A DNA stretch of 64,000 nt from positions 1-64,000 of the forward strand of contig NZ_JYJF01000003.1 of assembly GCF_000955975.1 (NCBI RefSeq), given 5' to 3'. Positions 43,723-51,447 of the stretch are shown one piece after another. The position numbers and the translations under genes were made by a program. Under the pieces are notes generated by a model that was given only the letters and a program-made list of their open reading frames with translations, was not told the origin of the DNA and did no database searches. Source of the stretch: Saccharothrix sp. ST-888. GTDB lineage: Bacteria > Actinomycetota > Actinomycetes > Streptomycetales > Streptomycetaceae. Position 1 is the first letter of the stretch, and every line of letters starts with the position of its first letter.

Positions 43723-43750
43723 CGACGGCCGCCCCGAGGGGCGGCCGTCG
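43723..43750 (-). terminator. trp attenuator hairpin
   Basis: Stem of up to 13 bp (43723-43735 with 43738-43750) immediately after the leader peptide stop and about 70 nt before the trpEG start. No T-tract follows, as is common in streptomycete attenuators. Confidence 0.8.
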
Positions 43751-43756
43751 TGTCGT

Positions 43757-43828
43757 CTAGGGACGCGCGAGCTGTGGGCCACCCGGAGGGTCGGCCCACC
43801 ACCAGCAGAGGGTGTGCGGCGCGTTCAT
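43757..43828 (-). CDS. trpL: trp leader peptide (three adjacent Trp codons)
   Basis: 23 codons from ATG 43826-43828 to TAG 43757-43759, including TGG TGG TGG at residues 9-11 (LCWWWADP). A ribosome stalled there for lack of Trp-tRNA would favour an anti-terminator over the hairpin at 43723-43750 and allow trpEG transcription. A TAGGCT hexamer (43841-43836) lies 7 nt before the ATG, suggesting a leaderless start. trp attenuation ahead of a trpEG-type gene is known in Streptomyces. Confidence 0.9.
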   Translation of the reverse strand: MNAPHTLCWWWADPPGGPQLARP

Positions 43829-43934
43829 GGTTACGAGCCTAGCGGATCACGTCCGACCGTGAGCCCGGTCACGGGAATGTCCAGATGTCGTCTCACCCAT
43901 CGGGCGCCGGTCACAATTCGCTTGTCACACCCCG

Positions 43935-43946
43935 TAGCCTTGACCT
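43935..43946 (+). promoter_or_regulatory. Leaderless -10 of DAHP synthase
   Basis: TAGCCT (43935-43940) is 6 nt before the GTG start, and no Shine-Dalgarno is present. A matching -35 is not obvious. Confidence 0.5.
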
Positions 43947-45296
43947 GTGACCGTGACAACTGAGACAAACGGGGCTGGCCGGAGCTGGCAGTCCCTTCCC
44001 GCGGCGCAGCAGCCTGAATGGCCGGACCAAGAGGCTCTGCGCAAGGTACTTGCGGAGCTCGCCTCGTATCCGCCGCTCGTCTTCGCCGGCGAGTGTGACC
44101 AGCTGCGCGCCCGGCTCGGTGCCGTTGCGCGCGGTGAGGCCTTCCTGCTGCAGGGCGGTGACTGCGCCGAGGCCTTCGACGGCGTGTCGGCCGAGCAGAT
44201 CCGCAACAAGCTGAAGACCCTGCTGCAGATGGCGGCGGTGCTGACCTATGCCGCCTCCGTCCCCGTGGTCAAGGTCGGCCGGATCGCCGGTCAGTACTCC
44301 AAGCCGCGTTCCAAGTCCACCGAGACCCGGGACGGCGTGACCCTCCCGGTGTACCGGGGCGACTCGGTGAACGGCTTCGAGTTCACGCCCGAGTCCCGGA
44401 TCCCGGACCCGGAGCGCCTGAAGCGGATGTACAACGCCTCCGCCGCGACGCTCAACCTGGTCCGCGCCTTCACCACCGGCGGTTACGCCGACCTGCGCCA
44501 GGTGCACGCCTGGAACCAGGACTTCGTCCGCAACTCGCCCGCCGGGCAGCGCTACGAGTCGCTGGCCAAGGAGATCGACAACGCGCTGGCCTTCATGAAG
44601 GCGTGCGGCGTGGCTCCGGAGGAGTTCAAGACGGTCGAGTTCTTCTCCTCGCACGAGGCGCTGGTGCTCGACTACGAGACCGCGCTGACCCGCGTGGACT
44701 CGCGGACCGGCGACCTGTACGACGTGTCCGGCCACATGGTCTGGATCGGTGAGCGCACCCGGCAGCTGGACCACGCGCACATCGAGTTCGCATCGAAGAT
44801 CCGCAACCCGATCGGTGTGAAGCTCGGCCCGACCACCACGGTCGACGAGGCGCTCACCCTGATCGACCGGCTCGACCCGGACCGCGAGCCCGGCCGGCTC
44901 ACCTTCATCACCCGGATGGGCGCGGGCAAGATCCGCGAGCACCTGCCCACCCTGGTGGAGAAGGTCACCGCGACCGGTGCCCAGGTGGTCTGGATCTGCG
45001 ACCCGATGCACGGCAACACCTACGAGGCCGCGACCGGCCACAAGACCCGCCGCTTCGACGACGTGCTCGACGAGGTCAAGGGCTTCTTCGAGGTGCACCG
45101 CGCGCTCGGCACCCACCCGGGTGGCATCCACGTCGAGTTGACCGGTGACGACGTCACCGAGTGCGTCGGCGGTGGCGACGAGGTGCTGGTCGACGACCTG
45201 CACCAGCGCTACGAGACGGCGTGTGACCCGCGGCTCAACCGCAGCCAGTCGCTGGACCTGGCGTTCCTGGTCGCGGAGATGTACCGCGGCCACTGA
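43947..45296 (+). CDS. Class II 3-deoxy-D-arabino-heptulosonate 7-phosphate synthase
   Basis: 449 residues. First enzyme of the shikimate pathway (PEP + erythrose 4-phosphate). Plant-like class II marks: LLQGGDCAEAF with the metal-binding Cys, KPRSKSTETRDGV, FFSSHEALVLDYE, VWICDPMHGNTYEA and GIHVELTGDDVTEC. It is divergent from trpEG, so entry to the pathway and its tryptophan branch share one intergenic region. GTG start with no ribosome-binding site, probably leaderless. The homologue in mycobacteria is AroG (Rv2178c). Confidence 0.95.
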   Translation: MTVTTETNGAGRSWQSLPAAQQPEWPDQEALRKVLAELASYPPLVFAGECDQLRARLGAVARGEAFLLQGGDCAEAFDGVSAEQIRNKLKTLLQMAAVLTYAASVPVVKVGRIAGQYSKPRSKSTETRDGVTLPVYRGDSVNGFEFTPESRIPDPERLKRMYNASAATLNLVRAFTTGGYADLRQVHAWNQDFVRNSPAGQRYESLAKEIDNALAFMKACGVAPEEFKTVEFFSSHEALVLDYETALTRVDSRTGDLYDVSGHMVWIGERTRQLDHAHIEFASKIRNPIGVKLGPTTTVDEALTLIDRLDPDREPGRLTFITRMGAGKIREHLPTLVEKVTATGAQVVWICDPMHGNTYEAATGHKTRRFDDVLDEVKGFFEVHRALGTHPGGIHVELTGDDVTECVGGGDEVLVDDLHQRYETACDPRLNRSQSLDLAFLVAEMYRGH

Positions 45297-45317
45297 CGGC
45301 GGCCGACTGTGACGAAC

Positions 45318-45359
45318 GCCCCTCCGCTTTCCGGCAGACCGGAAGCGGAGGGGCTTTTT
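45318..45359 (+). terminator. Classic intrinsic terminator of the DAHP synthase gene
   Basis: Sixteen-bp stem with one bulged T (45318-45334 with 45339-45354), CAGA loop, then TTTTT (45355-45359). It is one of the few in the window with a true T-tract. Confidence 0.95.
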
Positions 45360-45377
45360 CGTGCCCCGACCATTGGG

Positions 45378-45411
45378 TAAGGTAAGGCTTAGCGAGGTAA
45401 GGCAAGCCTTC
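45378..45411 (+). promoter_or_regulatory. Tandem iron-box-like operator
   Basis: Two overlapping 19-bp matches to the actinobacterial iron box TTAGGTTAGGCTAACCTAA: 45378-45396 (13 of 19 by eye) and 45393-45411 (12 of 19). A DmdR/IdeR-type repressor binding here would tie bfd to iron status. The repeat unit GGTAAGGC occurs twice, 15 nt apart. Confidence 0.6.
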
Positions 45412-45449
45412 GCCAGGGCCTGTGAGCACAACCCCCGGGAGAGACCGCG

Positions 45450-45698
45450 ATGTACGTGTGCATGTGCCATGCGGTCACCGAGGACCAGGTCAGGAAGCAG
45501 ATCGACGGCGGCGCCAACTCGCCGCGCCAGATCGCCAAGGGCTGCAAGGCCGGTACCGACTGCGGTTCCTGCGTGCGCCGGATCCAGGCGCTGCTCGGCG
45601 AGCACGGCGCGCGTCCGTGTCCGACCGCCCGCCTGGCTGCCAAGCTCGGGTTGGCCGAGCCGAACACCGAGCTGGTCGAGCCGCTGCGGGCCGCCTGA
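45450..45698 (+). CDS. bfd: Bacterioferritin-associated [2Fe-2S] ferredoxin
   Basis: 82 residues. Cysteine spacing C4-C6-C38-C41 equals that of E. coli Bfd, which delivers electrons to bacterioferritin to release stored iron. The C-terminal ~30 residues are an extension beyond the Bfd core. ATG at 45450. It is convergent with bacterioferritin and preceded by iron-box-like sequence, consistent with induction when iron is short. Confidence 0.93.
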   Translation: MYVCMCHAVTEDQVRKQIDGGANSPRQIAKGCKAGTDCGSCVRRIQALLGEHGARPCPTARLAAKLGLAEPNTELVEPLRAA

Positions 45699-45756
45699 GG
45701 CTCGGACGGCTGTCCGAGGGGCGGTAGTCCGAGGGCCGGCGGTCGCGGCCGGCGGT

Positions 45757-46236
45757 TCAGGACTCCGGCTGCTCGATCACCTGGGCGATGTAGAGGGCCT
45801 CGCCGAGCTTCTCCACCAGCTCCAGCTGGGTGTCGAGGTAGTCGATGTGCTGCTCCTCGTCCGCCAGGATGTCCTCGAAGATGTTGGCCGAGGTGACGTC
45901 GTTCTTGGCCCGCATCACCACGATGCCGCGCTTCAGCCGGTCGATGGCCTCGACCTCGATCTGGCGGTCGGCCTCGAACATCTCCTTGACCGTCTGGCCG
46001 ATCCGGACGTGGAACAGCCGCTGGTAGTTGGGCAGGCCGTCGAGGAAGAGGATCCGGTCGGTGAGCACCTCGGCGTGCTTCATCTCGTCGAAGGACTCGT
46101 GCCGGGTGTACTTCGCGAGCTTCGTCCAGCCGAAGTTCTCCTGCATCTTGGCATGCAGGAAGTACTGGTTGATGGCGGTCAGCTCGGCGGTGAGCTGCTC
46201 GTTCAGGAACTCGATGACCTCGGAGTCGCCTTTCAT
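45757..46236 (-). CDS. bfr: Bacterioferritin
   Basis: 159 residues, normal length. A four-helix ferritin that stores iron as a 24-mer with haem between subunits. Ferroxidase residues: E18 (NEQLTAELTAINQYF), E51 and H54 (SFDEMKHAE), E94, E127 and H130 (DEEQHIDYLD). The haem-ligand methionine is M52. ATG at 46234-46236 with AGGAAGG 8 nt upstream; an upstream in-frame ATG (46290) lacks support. It pairs functionally with bfd. Confidence 0.96.
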   Translation of the reverse strand: MKGDSEVIEFLNEQLTAELTAINQYFLHAKMQENFGWTKLAKYTRHESFDEMKHAEVLTDRILFLDGLPNYQRLFHVRIGQTVKEMFEADRQIEVEAIDRLKRGIVVMRAKNDVTSANIFEDILADEEQHIDYLDTQLELVEKLGEALYIAQVIEQPES

Positions 46237-46437
46237 GGCGGTGCCTTCCTGTTCGTGCGTCGCGCGCGAAAACCATGGCTGTGACCGCATCGTGACACCC
46301 CCTTGGGCGAAAATTCCAGTTAGTTCACACTTACCGGAAGATGCTTAGGGATATCCGATTTGTCCCCTATGGGGATCGCGGGGGCGCTGATCAGGGGCGC
46401 GCGCGGCGCGCAGTCCGCCGTCTGTCACCATGGAGCC

Positions 46438-47067
46438 ATGGGTCAGTACGAACAAGAACCGATTCAGCCGTCTGACCCGAGACTCCCTCCCGGCCAGCGG
46501 CTGCAGCGTGGCTGGCCGGTGCTGCACTACGGTCCCGTTCCCCGGTTCAAGCCGCTGACCTGGGACTTTCAGGTCTTCGGGGCCACTGCCTCGGCCGAGA
46601 AGCACAGCTGGGACTTCGAGGGCTTCCACGCCCTTCCCCGGACCACCGTGCACGGCGACTTCCACTGTGTGACCCGGTTCTCGATGCTCGGCAGCGAGTG
46701 GAGCGGCGTGGCGGCTGCGACCGTCCTCGACCTGGTGCCGCCGACCCCGGACGTCACGCACGTGATGGTCTGGGCGGAGTACGGCTACAGCTCCAACCTG
46801 CGGCTCGCCGACTTCGCCGACCCGCGCACCGTGTTCGCCACCCACCGCAACGGCGAGCCGCTCACCGTCGAGCACGGCTTCCCGGTCCGCCTGGTCGTCC
46901 CGCACCTGTACGCCTGGAAGGGGCCCAAGTGGGTGCGTGCGGTCGAGTACATGCGCGCCGACCGCCGGGGCTTCTGGGAGGAGCGCGGCTACCACAACCT
47001 GGCCGATCCGTGGGCGGAGCAGCGCTACTCGTACCAGGAGGAGCCCGGCGACGGGCCACTGCGGTAG
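46438..47067 (+). CDS. Sulfite-oxidase-like molybdopterin-binding protein
   Basis: 209 residues of the MsrP/YuiH-type oxidoreductase fold. C77 in DFHCVTRFS matches the molybdenum-ligating cysteine, with WSGV, ADPRTVFATHRNGEPLT, HGFPVRLVVP and LYAWKGPKWV as further family marks. There is no signal peptide, so it is probably cytoplasmic. No MsrQ-like haem partner is adjacent. The substrate (sulfoxide, sulfite or other) is unknown. ATG at 46438 with GGAG only 2 nt upstream. Confidence 0.88.
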   Translation: MGQYEQEPIQPSDPRLPPGQRLQRGWPVLHYGPVPRFKPLTWDFQVFGATASAEKHSWDFEGFHALPRTTVHGDFHCVTRFSMLGSEWSGVAAATVLDLVPPTPDVTHVMVWAEYGYSSNLRLADFADPRTVFATHRNGEPLTVEHGFPVRLVVPHLYAWKGPKWVRAVEYMRADRRGFWEERGYHNLADPWAEQRYSYQEEPGDGPLR

Positions 47068-47102
47068 CCGCAGGCGACCGGACTCGCACCGCCCCCGGAG
47101 GG

Positions 47103-48833
47103 TCAGAACGCGGGGAGCTTCAGGGTGACCGCGGTGCCCTGCTTGGCGGGCTGGCCGGCGGGCGGGGTCTGGCTGACCACCTTGCCGGTGCCGAAGAAGT
47201 CGAGCCCGCTGGTCTGGGCCTGGAAACCGGCGTCGGTCAGGGCCTTGGCGGCCGCGTCCTTGGTCAGGCCGACCACGTTCGGCACCGGGGTCATGCCCTT
47301 GCTGACCACCATCGCCACCGGTGTGTTCACCGCGACCTGCTGGCCCGCACCCGGGGTGGCGCTGATCACCGAGCCCTGCGGGACGGAGTCGCTGTACGTC
47401 TCGGTGGTCGTCCCCGGCGCCAGGCCGGCGTCGGTCAGGGCCTTGCGGGCCTGCTCCAGCGGCTTCCCGGCCAGTGCGGGAACGGTGATCCGCTGCGGGC
47501 CCTTGGAGAGCGTCACCTTCACCGGGTCGCTCTTGCGCACCCGCTGCCCGACGCCCGGGTCCGAGGCCATCACCTGGCCGGCCGGGACGCTCTCGCTGAA
47601 CTGCTGGCCGAACGTGCCCTGCAGCCCCGCCTTGTCCAGCGTCTGCACCGCCTGCGCCTGGGTCTGCCCGAGCACGCTCGGCACCGTCGCGTACACCGCG
47701 CCGGACAGGACGTAGCTCGCCCCGCCGACCAGGGCCAGCAGCACGGCCACCACCGCCGCCCAGATCAGCGGTCGGCGCGAGCGCCGCGGCCGGTCGGCGC
47801 GGGCTGGGAGGGGCTCGTCGTACGGGCGCGGGCGGGTGAGGTTGAGCGTGGGGAACTCCAGCACGCTGGTGTGCTCCACCTGCCGGGCGACCGGGGCGGT
47901 CACCTCGCCGGTGGAGTGCTGCGGGGTGGTCCTGGACGAGGTGGGCGGCTCGGCGTCCAACTGCTGCGGGGTCAGCGAGCGGCGGGCCCGCTGGAGGGTG
48001 GCCAGCAGTTCGACGGCGTCGTACGGGCGGCCCTGGGGGTCGCGGGCGGTGGCGGCCGCCACGATGGCGTCCAGCCCGGGGCCGATGGCGGGCGCCACCA
48101 GCGAGGGCGGCGGGACGTCCTCGTGCAGGTGCCGGTAGATCACCTGCATCGGGTTGTCCCCGGTGTGCGGCTTGGTGCCGGTCAGCATCTCGTAGAGCAG
48201 GATGCCGGCCGCGTAGACGTCCACCCGCTGGTCGGTGGGCATGCCGGGCTGGACCTGCTCGGGCGCGAGGTAGGAGACCGTGCCCAGCACGGTGGTGGCC
48301 GAGGTGGTGTTGGTGACCGCGCCGTCCCCGCCGGAGAGCACCCGGACCAGGCCGAAGTCGGCCACCTTGACCAGGCCGCCCTCGGTGATCAGGACGTTCT
48401 CCGGCTTCACGTCCCGGTGCACCAGACCGGCCCGGTGTGCGGCGCCGAGCGCGGCCAGCACCGGTTCCAGGATGTCCAGGGCGGCCCGGGCGCTCAGCGC
48501 GCCGCGCTCGCGCAGCAGGTCGCGCAGGGTGCACCCGGGGACGTACTCCATGGCCAGGAAGACCGTGCGGCCGTCCGCGCCCTGGTCGAAGACGTTGACC
48601 ACGTTGGCGTGGGTGAGCCGGGCGACGGCCTTGGCCTCGCGGATGAACCGGGCCGTGAAGTCGGGGTCGTCCACCAGTGACGGGTGCATCACCTTGAGCG
48701 CGACCACCCGGTCGAGCCGGGTGTCGGTGCCCCGGTAGACCGTGGACATGCCACCCGCGGCGATGCGCTGATCGACCCGGTACCGGCCGTCGAGCAGGGT
48801 ACCGATCAGGGGGTCGTCGAGCGTCATGTCCAC
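47103..48833 (-). CDS. Membrane Ser/Thr protein kinase with three PASTA domains
   Basis: 576 residues. The kinase domain (about 18-280) is complete: K47 in VALKVM, VHRDVKPEN, ADFGLV and YLAPEQ. A Thr/Ser-rich activation loop and juxtamembrane region follow, then one transmembrane helix near 360-380 and three PASTA repeats outside the cell that would sense peptidoglycan or lipid II. GTG at 48831-48833 has no Shine-Dalgarno; TACACT is 6 nt upstream. It resembles PknL, whose substrate Rv2175c has a homologue at 53094-53459. Confidence 0.93.
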   Translation of the reverse strand: MDMTLDDPLIGTLLDGRYRVDQRIAAGGMSTVYRGTDTRLDRVVALKVMHPSLVDDPDFTARFIREAKAVARLTHANVVNVFDQGADGRTVFLAMEYVPGCTLRDLLRERGALSARAALDILEPVLAALGAAHRAGLVHRDVKPENVLITEGGLVKVADFGLVRVLSGGDGAVTNTTSATTVLGTVSYLAPEQVQPGMPTDQRVDVYAAGILLYEMLTGTKPHTGDNPMQVIYRHLHEDVPPPSLVAPAIGPGLDAIVAAATARDPQGRPYDAVELLATLQRARRSLTPQQLDAEPPTSSRTTPQHSTGEVTAPVARQVEHTSVLEFPTLNLTRPRPYDEPLPARADRPRRSRRPLIWAAVVAVLLALVGGASYVLSGAVYATVPSVLGQTQAQAVQTLDKAGLQGTFGQQFSESVPAGQVMASDPGVGQRVRKSDPVKVTLSKGPQRITVPALAGKPLEQARKALTDAGLAPGTTTETYSDSVPQGSVISATPGAGQQVAVNTPVAMVVSKGMTPVPNVVGLTKDAAAKALTDAGFQAQTSGLDFFGTGKVVSQTPPAGQPAKQGTAVTLKLPAF

Positions 48834-49065
48834 CAGAGGAGTGTAGGGGGTCGGGGTGAGAGCCCTCCGGAGCGAGCCTGCGGGGCAGCGGTTCCCCGGG
48901 GGTGCGGGGTACGGCACGGGGCGGAAGGCGCCGGGCCGCACCGATCCGCTGGACCGCACGCTACGCCGTCGCGGCGGGGGAGCGGGGTGCAACCGGCTCT
49001 CCGGGTCCGGTGATCGCCGGAACCTTCCGCTGCGCGCGGTCTCCCGCGCCGCTGAATTCCACGCC

Positions 49066-49863
49066 CTAGAAGGCCGGCCGCTCGCGGTGGTCGAGGTCGG
49101 CGCGGCCGGCCATGGCGGAGGAGGCCTCGGCGTGGAAGCGGCGCGGGATGCGGCCTGCCCGGTGGGCGAGGCGGCCCGCCTCGGCCGCGTGCCGCATCGC
49201 CTCGGCCATCAGCACCGGTTCCTGGGCGCGGGTGACCGCGGAGGCCAACATGACCGCGGCGCAGCCGAGTTCCATCGCCAGCGCCACGTCGGAGGCGGTG
49301 CCGGCGCCCGCGTCCAGGATCACCGGGACGTTCGCGCTCTCGACGATCAGCTGGAAGTTGTGCGGGTTGCGGATGCCCAGGCCCGAGCCGATCGGCGAGC
49401 CCAGCGGCATGATCGCCGCGCAGCCGACGTCCTCCAGCTTCCGGGCCAGCACCGGGTCGTCGTTGGTGTACGGGAGCACGGTGAAGCCGTCGTCGACCAA
49501 GGTCTCGGCGGCGTCGAGGAGTTCGATCGGGTCGGGCAGCAGGGTGCGCTCGTCCGCGATGACTTCGAGCTTGACCCAGTCGGTGCCGAGCGCCTCGCGG
49601 GCCAGCCGCGCGGTCAGCACGGCCTCTCCGGCGGTGAAGCAGCCGGCGGTGTTGGGGAGGATGCGGATGCCGTTGCGGGTCAGGACGTCCAGCACCGAGC
49701 CCTGGGTGCCCGGGTTGACCCTGCGCATCGCGACGGTGGTCAGTTCGGTGCCCGAGACGCGCAGCGCCTGCTCCAGGATCTCCAGGCTCGGCGCACCGCC
49801 GGTGCCCATGATCAGGCGGGAGTTGAAGGTGGTACCGGCGATGGTCAGCAGATCGTCAGCCAT
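49066..49863 (-). CDS. thiG: Thiazole synthase
   Basis: 265 residues. TIM-barrel enzyme that joins dehydroglycine, deoxyxylulose phosphate and sulfur from ThiS thiocarboxylate into the thiazole ring of thiamine. Signatures: SRLIMGTGGAPS, ELTTVAMRR, ILPNTAGC, DWVKLEVIADE with the Schiff-base lysine, and GSPIGSGLGI. It follows thiS by 8 nt in a thiO-thiS-thiG operon under the TPP riboswitch. Confidence 0.96.
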   Translation of the reverse strand: MADDLLTIAGTTFNSRLIMGTGGAPSLEILEQALRVSGTELTTVAMRRVNPGTQGSVLDVLTRNGIRILPNTAGCFTAGEAVLTARLAREALGTDWVKLEVIADERTLLPDPIELLDAAETLVDDGFTVLPYTNDDPVLARKLEDVGCAAIMPLGSPIGSGLGIRNPHNFQLIVESANVPVILDAGAGTASDVALAMELGCAAVMLASAVTRAQEPVLMAEAMRHAAEAGRLAHRAGRIPRRFHAEASSAMAGRADLDHRERPAF

Positions 49864-49871
49864 GGTGCGGC

Positions 49872-50081
49872 TCAGCCTCCCTGGACGGCGGTGAGGATCT
49901 CGATGCGGTCGCCCGCGTCCAGGACGGTGTCGGCCCACGCGCTGCGCGGGACGACGGCCTCGTTCAGTGCGGCGGCCACTCCCCTCGGGGCCCTGCTCAG
50001 CGTGGCCACCACCTCGGCGAGCGTGGTCGCGGGGGGAATCCGGCGCGGCTCGCCGTTGACGGTGAGTGAGATCTCGTTCAT
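49872..50081 (-). CDS. thiS: Sulfur carrier protein ThiS
   Basis: 69-residue ubiquitin-like carrier ending in the required GG (TAVQGG), which is converted to a thiocarboxylate for ThiG. ATG at 50079-50081 overlaps the thiO stop by 4 nt. No adjacent thiF is present; activation must use an E1-like enzyme elsewhere. Confidence 0.95.
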   Translation of the reverse strand: MNEISLTVNGEPRRIPPATTLAEVVATLSRAPRGVAAALNEAVVPRSAWADTVLDAGDRIEILTAVQGG

Positions 50082-51247
50082 GCGGGGACCTTTGTGCCGA
50101 AGCGGCTGGGGGAGAAGGGGACGGCGAGTTCGGGGGTGACCCCGGTGGCCAGGTACTCGGCGAGCAGGTCGCCCGTCACCGGGGTGAGCAGCACGCCGTT
50201 GCGGTAGTGGCCGGTGGCCGCGACCAGTCCGGGGAGGGCGGTCGGGCCGAGCAGCGGGGCGTTGTCCGGTGAGCCGGGCCGTAGCCCCGCGTTGGTCTCC
50301 ACCAGCGGCAGTTCGGTCAGTCCCGGGACCAACTCGTGCGCGTCCCGCAGCAGTTCGTACACCCCGCCGGCCGTGACCGTGGTGTCGTAGCCCTGCTCCT
50401 CGGTGGTGGCGCCGATCACCAGCTCGCCGTCGGCGCGCGGGACCAGGTAGATGTGCTGACCGCGCACCACCGCACGGACGTTGCGGGAGAGGAACGGCGT
50501 GCCGCCCTGGACCGCGAGGAGCGCATCGGGCATGTGCAGCCGCAGCACCTGCCCCTTGACCGGCCGGATCGGGGGCAGGACGCCCTCGGGCAGGCCGGGC
50601 AGCAGATGGCTGCGCGAACCGGCGGCCAGCACGATGCGCTCGGCGTGCAGGGTCTCGCCGGTGGACAGGCGGACACCGGTCGCCCGCCCGTCCTCGACCA
50701 GCAGCTCGGTGGCCTCGGCACGGTGCAGCTGGGCCCCGGCGAGTTCGCAGGCGCGCACCAGGGCCCCGGACAGCCGGCGGCCGTCCACCTGGTGGTCGTC
50801 CGTGACGTGCAGGCCGCCGCGTACGCCGGGGGCGAGCATGGGCTCCAGCTTCCGGCACTCGCGGCCGGTCAGCCAGTGCGAGTCGAGGCCGAGCCGCTGG
50901 TGGAAGGCGTGGAGTTCACGCAGTTCGGCGCGGTCGTCGGAGTCCAGGGCGACCGCCAGGGTGCCGGTCTGCCGGTACCCGGTGTCCAGGCCGGTGAGGG
51001 CGGAGAGTTCGGCGGCGAAGGCCGCGTACCGCTCGTTGGACGCCATGCCGAGCCGCAGCAGCGGCTCCTCGCCGTACTGGAGCTCGGTGACGGGCGCCAG
51101 CATCCCCGCCGCGACCTGGGCCGCGCCACCGCCGTGCGCCGGGTCGACCACGGTGACGGCCAGACCGCGCTGGGCGGACCGCCAGGCCACTCCCAGTCCG
51201 ATGATGCCGCCGCCGATCACCAGCACGTCGGTTCCGGAACGTGCCAC
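50078..51247 (-). CDS. thiO: Glycine oxidase ThiO
   Basis: 389-residue FAD-dependent amine oxidase that makes dehydroglycine for the thiazole ring. N-terminal dinucleotide fold VLVIGGGIIGLGVAW, RPVKGQVLRL in the middle, and GLVAATGHYRNGVLLTPVTG at the C terminus. GTG at 51245-51247 with GGGAG about 10 nt upstream, directly after the riboswitch. Confidence 0.94.
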   Translation of the reverse strand: MARSGTDVLVIGGGIIGLGVAWRSAQRGLAVTVVDPAHGGGAAQVAAGMLAPVTELQYGEEPLLRLGMASNERYAAFAAELSALTGLDTGYRQTGTLAVALDSDDRAELRELHAFHQRLGLDSHWLTGRECRKLEPMLAPGVRGGLHVTDDHQVDGRRLSGALVRACELAGAQLHRAEATELLVEDGRATGVRLSTGETLHAERIVLAAGSRSHLLPGLPEGVLPPIRPVKGQVLRLHMPDALLAVQGGTPFLSRNVRAVVRGQHIYLVPRADGELVIGATTEEQGYDTTVTAGGVYELLRDAHELVPGLTELPLVETNAGLRPGSPDNAPLLGPTALPGLVAATGHYRNGVLLTPVTGDLLAEYLATGVTPELAVPFSPSRFGTKVPA

Positions 51248-51256
51248 AGTCTCGTC

Positions 51257-51350
51257 TCTCCCTTCGCCGGCATGACCCGGATCAGGTTCGGACGGTCGCG
51301 GGCCGCCTCAGCCCGCCTCTCAGCCCGGTGCGCCGGGCTCCCGTGATGCT
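51257..51350 (-). ncRNA. TPP (thi-box) riboswitch
   Basis: Read on the minus strand: ACGGGAGCCCGG, GGGCTGAGAGG, GAACCTGATCCGGGTCATGC and GGCGAAGGGAG, all in thi-box order. The last element merges with the thiO ribosome-binding site, so thiamine pyrophosphate probably blocks translation initiation. Confidence 0.96.
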
Positions 51351-51435
51351 CCACCCACCATAACGCCGGGGGCCGACCGGACCGAAGGCGCGTACGCATT
51401 GTGGACAATCACCCGGATGCCGGTATCCGGCTCGG

Positions 51436-51447
51436 TAGGGTGATCGC
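51436..51447 (+). promoter_or_regulatory. Leaderless -10 of the ferredoxin-reductase-like gene
   Basis: TAGGGT (51436-51441) is exactly 6 nt before the GTG at 51448; no Shine-Dalgarno is present. Confidence 0.55.
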
